Assembly: GCA_900660155.1 (NCBI GenBank)
Contig: CABFPE010000301.1
Span: 238,147-302,146, forward strand
Reading direction: 5' to 3'
Source: Hofstenia miamia
Lineage: Eukaryota > Xenacoelomorpha > Acoela > Hofsteniidae
Length of the DNA: 64,000 nucleotides
The position numbers and the translations under genes were made by a program. Of the stretch, positions 11,268 through 21,002 are shown in pieces (the first letter of the stretch is position 1; every line of letters starts with the position of its first letter). The notes beneath the pieces were generated by a model. That model was given only the letters and a program-made list of their open reading frames with translations, was not told the DNA's origin and searched no databases.

Positions 11268-12580
11268 GTCTTCGTTTTGTTATTTTTATTTGGTATTTGG
11301 CCAGTATCGTTTATTATTCGCATACTATCTTAATAGATAATTTTCTTCTATTTTATTGAATTTTACGTGCTTTATAAACAAGTAGGTGTCTATCAATTCA
11401 AAACCTCTCTAATTATACGATTGTACTCAAAAGTGATAAACTACTGTATGAATTTGCATACTAATTTGTAAATGATTTGAAGACAGATTTTGCAATATTG
11501 TTAATCAAATACTATCTACAGATTTAGACCAAAATGGTCGTCTGCAAAAATGTTAACAATTTCTTATGTTACTTATAGTATCGAATTGTCTGTAGCGTGT
11601 TTTCCAATCAAGCAATCTATGTATGTTATGAACTAAGTTTATATTCAAACAAACGAACTACTTTTCATTGTGAATTACATTTTTAGTGAGGTGTTTAATT
11701 ATAACATTGTACTACACTTAATAAGAAATGCTATTAGATTCTATTATATAATAGGTAAAAAAATAGCTCAGCTTTTGTCTTATTAATCCTATTGGACTGT
11801 GTGCTTAAATATGAGAACAATAGTGTAATTGGAAGAGAACATTTAATGATTCCTACTATAATCATATTATAAGCCATCCGAACACCAAGAAAGTCCGATT
11901 ATTGGATTCTTTTTTAATAAAATGTACTGATATTCTCCATATTTCAGTAAATGGTATTCTTCTGCATGCTGCTGGCAATAAATTTATGGTAGTGACGCCT
12001 ACGTATGTGTCTAGTTTGTCATAGGAGGCCCAGAATTAAAATTCTAAATATTGATAAGCCTTAGACAGCCGTAAATGTGTTTTAGATTGATATAGCTATT
12101 TTGAACTATTCCAGAATGTATGCTGAAAAACCGTGACATGCTACAATAATAAATTCAACAAGTCATGAAATAGAATTAAAGTTCCAGTTTTATGTTACTT
12201 GGATATCAATGAAGAGGCTTCATTTTGTTCAAAACATTGCACTAAAAATTGCAACACATACTTGAGAATATTTCCATGTCAATATCTTTTTGGCGGTAAA
12301 TCCTTGAATTATTTCCCACTTATGTGATTTTGTGATTTTGCTATAAAATAGTGTTAACGCTTGTTTTCAATTGCAAACTCTATGTAAGAAATCAGTTCAT
12401 AGTAAATGGTAGTCAATTTAATCATTTCTTGATTAAGCTTGAAGATTTTTTTATTATCATGGTCTGATGTGCGAAATATGATCCATTAATAGTTCTTAGG
12501 CTTTTGGTTTTTTTTATATTTGGTGGCAACTTGTTCCAATGTTTTATGTTACAATTAGTAAAACGGTTTTTCAATATTCT
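11268..12580. other. Intergenic, nothing recognised
   Basis: AT-rich sequence with no terminal repeats, exons or RNA genes that I can support. Confidence 0.5.
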
Positions 12581-12636
12581 CAAACTTCTAAATGATTTTG
12601 TTTATTAAATTTATTTATTCACCCAATATTACTATA

Positions 12637-12807
12637 TCAAATGTAGTTGAGAGAGAGGAACCAGTTAATGAATCTAAAAAATTTGTGGATGAATACAGAA
12701 ATCTCTTGCTTAAGGACAAAGGCTTTTTGAGTATGTGGAATGCTAAAACCTCAAACTCAAATGAATTTGCAATATTTAACGGAGAAACTTGGAGCAGAAA
12801 TCATTAA
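12637..12807 (+). pseudogene. Short coding-like segment or orphan terminal exon, unidentified
   Basis: An open stretch ends at TAA 12805-12807 and reads 'VVEREEPVNESKKFVDEYRN' then 'LLLKDKGFLSMWNAKTSNSN' and 'EFAIFNGETWSRNH'. The composition is protein-like, unlike the low-complexity frames nearby. A possible acceptor (atgtag) lies just upstream, but its pyrimidine tract is weak. No partner exon is seen. It may be a last exon of an unseen gene, a processed fragment, or chance. Confidence 0.25.
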
Positions 12808-14610
12808 TACTCTAACTTGATTTGCATTGAAAATCCACTTGAAAATAATGTGAAATATCCATTATTGTAAATTTCTTTTTCAATTTCAAATATATAATTT
12901 GAGCTTAAGGAACTTGGAATTATGGTAATTTTGAAAGAACTCCTTTTAACTTGCAATTTTCTTCAAAAAACATTCATTCAAACTCAAAATATAAAAACTT
13001 AAACTCAGAATAAGTAACTTTTACTCACTTCAAAATCCTTGAAACTACTACATCTAGGAGCATGTTTTTATTGTTAGATGTTATTTACATTTTCTGAATG
13101 GTTTTCTGGAATATTGTGAGATTTATGATTAATTATACTGCAACATGAAATATGCTTGTATCATTGCTGTCAAGGAAGCAGGAGAAGTGCAATTGATAAA
13201 TTGCAAACTTTTATTTAAATGAATAATTGAAATAACTGTGTTAGTATTGCACCATGTGTTGTTCCTCTCTTTCGTGTCAGTGAAAATATGCTAATGCATT
13301 ATCAGTTAAATAAGTAGTCAAGAAATCTTAACATATAGTGTCTTAATTACAACAGGCCTGTACCCTATACATTTGTAATGGAGTCTAGCAATTTGTTGTA
13401 ACCTACACCACTTTGGCAAGATGCCATTTAAGTTAGCAACACATTTTGTGGGAATGACTCATGAACCTAAAAATTAGCAGTCAGATGTTAATATGGCTTG
13501 AGCATACAATAGATATATAGTTAATAAAATATAATTATTTAGTAATGATTTAGCACAATTGCATTGCTGATCAATTAGCTTCTTGAATGGGTACCATTAA
13601 TGATAGCCACCTAGGATGAATTAAGTGCAAAATGTTGATTGAAGAGGATTTCACATTCTGTTATGCTGAATTAAATAATATATGTAATGGTAATCATCGA
13701 TCTTGGATGCCCAGTTGTAATCAATTAACAATATTAGAATTGAATTTGAGTGCATTAAGTTAAATAGTTGAAGTGAATAAATGTGTGTTTTTTGTTGTTA
13801 TTCATTACTCTATAATCATTATTTGGTGAACAAATATTACATTAAAGTTGATAGAAGTTTTGATCATTTACATCATTAAACTGTCTCTTGTTGAATCTAA
13901 AAATTAAATGCTAAGTATTTTATACATAAGCACTCTTTTGAAAAATGGTAAAAGTAAAGCTTCTCACATCATTGAGTCTTGTCAAGAGACTAGAAAAATC
14001 TTGTTTTTCTTTTGTTTTGAACAACAACAAGTAAGATGAAACTTAATTATTAACAAGGTGTTACAGTAAAAAAGCAAAGTTTTTTTACTGATTCTTAAGG
14101 GACATGTGTACAGTAAACTGTAGCACACCAATCCACTATTGCTTAGTAGATCTTGTTTTTGTGATGGACTCTATTTTTACAGCTCCCTCACCCATGGCAG
14201 CTATAGTCATGAATATCCAATTCTGAAAAAAATGAAGTTACTAAGCTTTACTAGAGAATAAATGAAACCATGTGATGATTCACATATGTGAATATCTAGA
14301 ATTTGGCCACCCAAATTAAGTAATGTAGGCTGAGGTCCAGCTATGACCCTAGAGTAGCTCCTTGATTAAAGACAGTGTGAGGCAACCCTCACAACAGATC
14401 AGTTAGATCAGTGAGGCACAAAGCCATTACATGGTGAGCTTAAATGTCTCCTGCAGCACAGATCTAGGTTAGAGTTTTCAGAAAGACATTAAATTGCCAC
14501 TAAATAGAACAAAATAGAGTGATGACTTATCTACTAAAAAGCAATATGAAATCAAAATGTCATTACTAGGAGCTAGTTTGAAGTTGTGGCTACTAACAGC
14601 TGAGAAATTA
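12808..14610. other. Intergenic, nothing recognised
   Basis: No coding or terminal repeats that I can support. Slightly less AT-rich around 14100-14500, with a small palindrome (attcacatatgtgaat) near 14278. Confidence 0.4.
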
Positions 14611-14619
14611 TTCACTAGA

Positions 14620-14880
14620 CAATGAAAGACTCATGAAGAGATATATTTCGACTTACAAAGTCATCGTCAGTTTTACAAATTATTCCCTCTAAATTTACTA
14701 GATTATACAATAATAATTATAATTTTTTAAATTTTAAAAAGTGGCAAATTTAATTTATAAACATAGTCTTCTTTTGTGTTTAAACTTGGTTGCAAGGATT
14801 TTATAAAAATACTCTCAATAATTTTTTAATTACTTGATTGTGACGTCTGATGTAATATTTTTAAAAAATGCGGACTAAAC
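14620..14880 (-). mobile_element. Penelope-like terminal repeat debris with hammerhead-like motif
   Basis: On the minus strand, 14646-14670 reads CTGACGA, then a stem GACTT-TGT-AAGTC, then GAAA. This is the arrangement of a hammerhead ribozyme core: the CUGANGA box, stem II and the GAAA box. Penelope-like elements are known to carry hammerheads in their terminal repeats, and a similar motif accompanies a Penelope RT fragment at 20116-20142. The neighbouring 14750-14880 is the dispersed repeat shared with 10340-10475. No RT coding is seen here. It is a short fossil. Confidence 0.45.
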
Positions 14881-15046
14881 TTTGAGAACCAATGATATTA
14901 CCAAAAAGATGAATCAACAATTGGTTAAGATACCACTATCTGAATACAACACTCATGTTAACTCATAAAAAATGCTAAACAAATAGCTAAAAGCAGAAGA
15001 TATAAAACTTCAGTTCAAATATGTAAATCAGAAAAGGGCTACAAAA

Positions 15047-15100
15047 ATATATATATATATATATATATATATGGATATATTATATATATATATATATATT
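15047..15100. repeat. (TA)n microsatellite, interrupted
   Basis: Two TA tracts separated by 'tggatatatt'. Confidence 0.95.
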
Positions 15101-15104
15101 GATG

Positions 15105-15630
15105 GATTTGCAGCATTTCTTGATTTATACACCAAAGGAAAATCAACATGCATTTGAATTAATGATTTACTAAAATGTTTAGAGGAAATTGATGCAGAGG
15201 CAATCATTTTATTCTCTGGAGTTAATGATTTTGTATGGCCAGATTTACTAGAAGAAAACTTAAAAGTTTAAAATGTCAAAAGAAGTGTTAAAATTGTAAC
15301 TTTTAAAAGAGTTGACAATGATTACCCAAAAGCATAACTAAGCAAATGATAAAAATTCAAGCATATTTTATGATGATCTATGTTAACATTTTATTATACA
15401 CCAATCTCTGGAAGCACCAAACTTTATTAATTATACTAGAAATGTTGCAATAAAACAATGTAAAAGAGGAATGTACAAACACTAATTGGAATATGTGAAA
15501 TGCTGAAGACTTGATAGCCAGAGCAAGTGACCTTGTCTGCTTTCATTATGACAGAACCAAAAGAGGGGAGTGTGATGTCATCCCTGAGAATATTAAGAAC
15601 TTGTTTATTTATTACATATATTACTTTAAA
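15105..15630 (+). pseudogene. Coding-like remnant, unidentified
   Basis: From about 15168 a frame reads 'LKCLEEIDAEAIILFSGVND' then 'FVWPDLLEENLKV'. From about 15490 others read 'WNM', 'NAEDLIARASDLVCFHYDRT' and 'KRGECDVIPENIKNL', separated by stops and shifts. This looks like decayed protein, perhaps a transposase, but I cannot name it. It starts just after a (TA)n tract. Confidence 0.25.
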
Positions 15631-16382
15631 CATTTGTTTTAAACCAACATTTGTATCAAATATAACTAATCTGGACTTATTTTTAGTGAAGTGTTAAGGA
15701 CAAAAAGAACTTTGTTCTGTCCCTGCAGAAATCTTAAGCAATCCTGTCAAAAGCAAATTTATCCAGGTTTATTTCCATTTAAAATTTACTTGAACAATTC
15801 AGGATTTTGTGTTATACAAAGAAGCATCCTTACTTGATTACATCAAACACTGAGAAAAATTGCTTTAACAAAAGGAATGCATTTTCCTTAATCTACTTTT
15901 CCACTATTTGAGTAATTGATTCTATATTACTTCAAAATTTGCTGAGGTACTTCTTATAATTTGAAAACATAAATTCTTAAAATTTAGTAATTGTTATAAA
16001 TTTCATTTAGTTGATAAATCCTGTAGTAAACTCTACACAGTTTGATATTGATTGCTACTAGTTTTGCAAGTTCAAATCTACCTTTTTATAATCCCTCTTG
16101 TTTTGAATTCATTAATTTTTAATGAATGCAAGTTTAAGTTACATCTGACAACTGGAATCATCCCAAAAGCCACAATTCCTTGTGCCACAATTGGGATGCT
16201 TCCAACAGGGCTTTAGCATGTTAAATTAGTTTTTCAGAATTAAAGTTTGCATGATGATTCCACCCTTACATATAACTGCAATCCAAATGTATGAATGGTA
16301 ACAATTTCACCATTGTGCAAATTATGTTGATTTCATGTAGTGGTAATTCTTCCTAAATGAATGTGAGGTTGTGAACAACTAA

Positions 16383-16564
16383 TGTAACATCAGTCAGTAG
16401 TTGATGTTATTTATCAACCAGATCATGCCCTTTTCATATTTACTCCCTGTTTTCATATTTGTAAATATAAATATGCATTGTGTATAAGAACCCAAGCATC
16501 TGTAAATAGAGAAATAGTTTCACAGTGTTCTCTTGTTTGCTAGAATCACCCCAGTGATTCTACA
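16383..16564 (+). repeat. Left terminal repeat of the TRIM-like element
   Basis: 182 bp, TG...CA. It includes a TATA-like 'gtataagaacccaag' region and the shared block 'agaatcaccccagtgattct' near its end. Confidence 0.8.
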
Positions 16565-16582
16565 TGGTGACCCTGACATGAT
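16565..16582 (+). other. Primer-binding-site-like sequence
   Basis: tggtgaccctgacatgat starts immediately after the left repeat. The leading TGG matches the CCA end of a tRNA. I did not assign the tRNA. Confidence 0.55.
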
Positions 16583-16924
16583 CCTGAATGGGTGTCAAGT
16601 CATGAAGAATTTCCTTGAGATCCACTGTCCAATTCATCTGCAAGGAAAGTCAATGCTGCAGTGCCAAAAGGTTTTGTGATTTGTTGTTCTCTGTCATCAC
16701 TGGCCACAATTAGTGTATGGGATGCGGCATACAGAACATGGGCATGGTCTGAAGGTTAAATCCAATGCCTATTTGCAAAATGAACCCCATTGAAAGTGAG
16801 TTAGCCATGCCTACTCCTTTGTTTTGCATGTTTGAGCAAAGAGATGTTGAATTGATACATTTGGGCCAGATCCTCATCAATTGGGTACAGAACAAAAAAT
16901 TGTGGAGTCTGGCCTGGGGCAGCA

Positions 16925-17108
16925 TGTAACATCTGTCAGTAGTTGCTGTTATTTATCAGCCAGATCACGCCCTTTTTGTATTAACTACTTGTTTTCATGT
17001 TTGTAAATATTGTAAATATGCATTGTATATAAGACACCCAAGCATCTGTAAATAGAGACAGTTTCACAGTGTTCTCTTGTTCACTAGAATCACCCCAGTG
17101 ATTCTGCA
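16925..17108 (+). repeat. Right terminal repeat of the TRIM-like element
   Basis: 184 bp, aligned over its whole length to 16383-16564. It has a clear 'gtatataagacacccaag' TATA-like block and ends ...gtgattctgca. Confidence 0.8.
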
Positions 17109-17112
17109 CTAA

Positions 17113-18900
17113 CAACTACTTCTTTTTGCAATTGCATAGATTTATTCTATTGAAATAAATGCATATTCATTGTTATTTTTAATTTTTTCATAAAGAAATA
17201 TATTCAGTAAATATTCAAACTTAAATATTTGCTTCTTGATATTGTTGTTCAGGATAAACCTAAGAAGAGCTTTGTTAGATAATGAAATTCTTATATAATA
17301 AATCAGTAACTTGCAGATGATTGTTAATTAAATACAACAAATTCTCAGGTTAGAATAACTAAATGTCTGCTTACTTCAAGAATTAAAGCATGACAAACTG
17401 TAGTTAACAGAAAAATGATATTTTATTCATGATGAACTCTGGTTGTGCCTCTATTCATCCACTGTGGCAACTTTCATGAAATATAAATCTCAAGAGGATT
17501 AAGGAACAAAACTACATAAACAGTTAATGAAATGATATTATGTTTTACCATTGTAAACTTTGTGCAACAATAATCAAACTTAACTGAGTTTTGAGTACAT
17601 ATGCAGAGTTGAACAATGAAATTGCATTAACCAATGCATGATCAAGAGTATTTGGCACCATTGCACGTGCTGTAAAGCCCTTAAAAATCTAGGCAAGCAA
17701 CTTCTAAGTTATCTAGAAGAAACCATTAGAATTTCTCAAGTGAATACATTTCTAAATTGTGGGTGCACTAATGAATGAAATTAAATTGCCAAGTTCATCT
17801 AACCAACAGAAGTACTCATAAAAGTATCTATTTTGAAATGAGTGAATTTATTATATATTGAATAAATTGAAGATTTAATTCAAATATAAAATATTTTAGG
17901 CAAATATATTAAATTAGAGAAACCTAAAAACAAATTTTGACATATGTTTGTACATTTATTAAGTCATATTAATTTATAATTACATGCATGTCTTTGGCTA
18001 TTTCACACATATTCACTTTGTTTTAAATGAATTAATTGGTACTTTTTATTTGTGCAAATCTCTAATTTTCCAAATTTATCTCAAGTCTTCCAAAATTATT
18101 ATTATGGACACTTCTTCCTTAGAATTTACTGCAGGTGTCCATTTTGAGAGAAAGAAGATTTGAGAATTTGTGGAATGAAAAAAAGTACCACCCAATTTGA
18201 CAGCTACAGTTAGTGATATGCCTAATTAGTGAAAAGTTCAATTAGTGAAAAGTTTGACGAGTGAATCATTCATTAATGAAATATCAGAGTTGGTAGAGCT
18301 CATAGATATATATGAGCTTTATTGTTTTTGTAAATTAAGAAAAATATCATAAGGAATTTTTTATATGCATAACCAATCAGCTTTGTACTTTGTCATACTA
18401 CATGAAAAAAATGTAAAATACAGGTATTCACTTTTTAATACTTTACATCAAACATTTATTGATTATTTTTCTATTGTATTTTATTAATTCTAGTTAAAAA
18501 TACATTGAATTATTCTCTTTCAAAATTTTTATTTACATTAATCACATAAAAGAGTATTTTCAAATGTTCATTACAAATATTAGTTTTGAAGTTAGTGTAA
18601 TATTGGGGCATTTTCCGTTTTTAGGAATGTTCATGAACTCTTTCTAGGAAATGTTTGCAAAATAAATTAGAAAAATGTTACTTATTGATCTATCACTTCC
18701 TATCCAGATCTCTGAGTGAAAAATGGAGTCTTTGAATCCTAAACTTAGCTCGAATGGCCTGATTTGAATGATAAATTTTCCATTAATTGATTAACGCATT
18801 ATCATTTTTTGGATTACTCCATTATATTGATTTTTATAATCAATATTTGGTATTTGGCTTTTATACTGATATGATAGACCGAAACGGCTTCTTCTAAATT
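17113..18900. other. Intergenic DNA upstream of rabphilin
   Basis: No exon or element recognised. A palindrome (gctcatagatatatatgagc) lies near 18298. Confidence 0.45.
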
Positions 18901-18902
18901 TG

Positions 18903-18910
18903 TGACGTCA
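18903..18910. promoter_or_regulatory. CRE palindrome upstream of rabphilin
   Basis: TGACGTCA is a perfect cAMP-response element about 110 bases before the start codon, followed by an E-box (cagctg) near 18923. CREB sites are common near neuronal and secretory gene promoters. The only other TGACGTCA I noticed is at 9423-9430. The transcription start itself is not visible. Confidence 0.35.
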
Positions 18911-19021
18911 TATTAAATTATCAGCTGTCGTAAACCGCTATATTTGAATTTTCATTTTAATGTTTGCATGCAGAAATTCGTGTTATTCATATAATCCGCT
19001 TTTTAAATATTTGTGTATTTA

Positions 19022-19608
19022 ATGGCATCATTTGAAGTTCTGGACACAAGTTCCGTAATAAGCAGCTTCTTGGAAAAATATCTATGCCCAAATGATCGGC
19101 AATTGGCTTTAAGAGCGAAGTACGTTTTAATATTTTTTATTGATTGTAATGCAATTTTAGGCTTGGTACTGGCTGGTCAGTTCACACTAATAATGCAAAG
19201 AAAACAGAGCCCTTATCTGTGAACTGTCAAGAAATTGAAAATATCAAAGCTGTTTTGAAAAGAGCAGAAAAGGTTCGACATGTTGAACAGAAACGGATAG
19301 GGTAACCTCATTCCGAATTATACTTGAGCTAATAAATTTAAATTATCTTTAGCAAATTGATCGAGAAAATTGAAGAAATTAAGATACTTTCCACTGGAAA
19401 TGGATCCACAGATTGTACGATTTGCGCTGAACCATTTGCTATTTCTTCCAGCGGTTCGCCACTTTTCTGTAGTCAATGCCATAAAGCAAGTTTTTTTTTA
19501 TTATTTTTTTTCATTGTTTTTTAGACTGTCTGTTGCAAATGCGTAATGGAAATTCATTTAAAACGTTTCTCATACTATCTGTGTAAAATTTGCTCTTATC
19601 ATCGAGAG
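19022..19608 (+). CDS. RPH3A: Rabphilin exons 1-4: Rab-binding domain
   Basis: Exons 19022-19119, 19161-19301, 19353-19485 and 19525-19608, split by introns of 41, 51 and 39 bp. They encode the Rab-binding helix ('IENIKAVLKRAEKVRHVEQK') and the FYVE-like zinc finger, with Cys at residues 101, 104, 119, 122, 127, 130, 144 and 147. This matches the eight-Cys pattern of rabphilin. An extra Cys stands at 128. The third intron only works with a GC donor (aaa|gcaagt at 19486), a known minor class. With it, the protein reads 'CSQCHKTVCCKC', as the family requires. The fourth exon ends gag|gtcagt. Confidence 0.94.
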
Positions 19609-20015
19609 GTCAGTTTCTATTATAATTTATTTTTAAATTTTAACATGTGTTTTCCGTAGGCCACTATAAATGAAAATATTGATATTCAAATCTCAGTTAC
19701 AATTTTATTAGAGTGGAGAAATATTATTTCCCCAAACTTTAACATTTATTCCATTTGATAATATTTGAGAGAAAAATCTACCAAGACATTCAATTCTTTA
19801 CATTGGAGAACTGAACTCCGCGGTTTTTATTTTCATGCAAATCAATTATATTCCTCATTTAAATGTTTTGAAAATCACGGGTAATTTGTAAAATTTAGTT
19901 TAAGAAACCATGTAACAATACTAAACACTGTCAATATGCAGAACTCAAGCTGGCTCTGATATACCACCTATTTTCAACGAAGCACAAACATTAATTACCT
20001 TTCAATCCTTTTTCT

Positions 20016-20067
<52 letters not shown>

Positions 20068-20946
20068 CGTATTTTGCTAAGATTTATATTAATTGGAATA
20101 GAGCACATTGCACGTTTTCGACTATAATTTAGTCATTTTCAGAAATAATAAAATTTGTCGGAAATTGATACAGATTTTACAATATACTACAATAATTAAT
20201 GAATACAGATACAGTGATCTTATGTTCTGCCTATTTAATAGCATTGATTTTTCATGATCTTTAATTAGTATGGCTTCAGATATTTTTGAATTTTTAAAAA
20301 TTATTTAAAATTATTCTAAAATTTTCCGGATTGATATTATGCATGTGTGTAAAACTTCGGATTGAAGTTATCCATTAATATGTTCGGATTTCCGCTTTTC
20401 AAAATGTGATGTATGTCTTTCCACAGACATCACACTTATATGAATATACTATTGCATATAATTGATCTAAACTTTTAATCATTAATTCATAGGTTGATGA
20501 TAATCATATTATTCTATTGCAAAGTGTTAGATTTATATTTTCTATCACAATAAGATAGAAATGGAATATATCGACCAGTATTTGTAGGTTTCAGGTATAG
20601 TTCAGATGTAAACGTCTTTTTTAATTTTGCAATGGTGACATCAAGGAAATTCAATTTTTTATTTTCTTCTAATATATATATATATTTATATTTCCCGCTT
20701 TTGCTATGGAAAATATGCAAAAACCTTGCATTTGGCGGGAAATGGTCTGAAATTCCTAAGGCATTTAGCGGTAATCGCACCTTTCCCCAAAAAACCTATT
20801 TTTTCGCCATTCCTCCCACAGTATTCACTCGAATTAAATATATTTTCCATGAGGGTAGTTTAATTAAAGAGACACTACCCTGTGTACTTTCAAAGATTTA
20901 TGTTTGGAAACGCGGTTAAATGAGGTTTTTAAAAAACATTTAGTGG

Positions 20947-21002
<56 letters not shown>

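Larger units (their letters stand above)
16383..17108 (+). mobile_element. Miniature LTR retroelement (TRIM-like), 726 bp
   Basis: Two direct repeats (16383-16564 and 16925-17108) bracket a 360-bp centre with no recognisable gag or pol. Each repeat starts TGTAACATC and ends in CA. The host bases CTAA occur on both sides (16379-16382 and 17109-17112), which fits a 4-bp target duplication of a Ty3/Gypsy-like integrase. A TGG-starting primer-binding-like site follows the left repeat directly. The outline looks whole as a non-autonomous element, but it carries no genes of its own and would have depended on an active relative. The two repeats differ at perhaps 10-15 percent of positions, so it is an old fossil. 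Confidence 0.8.
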
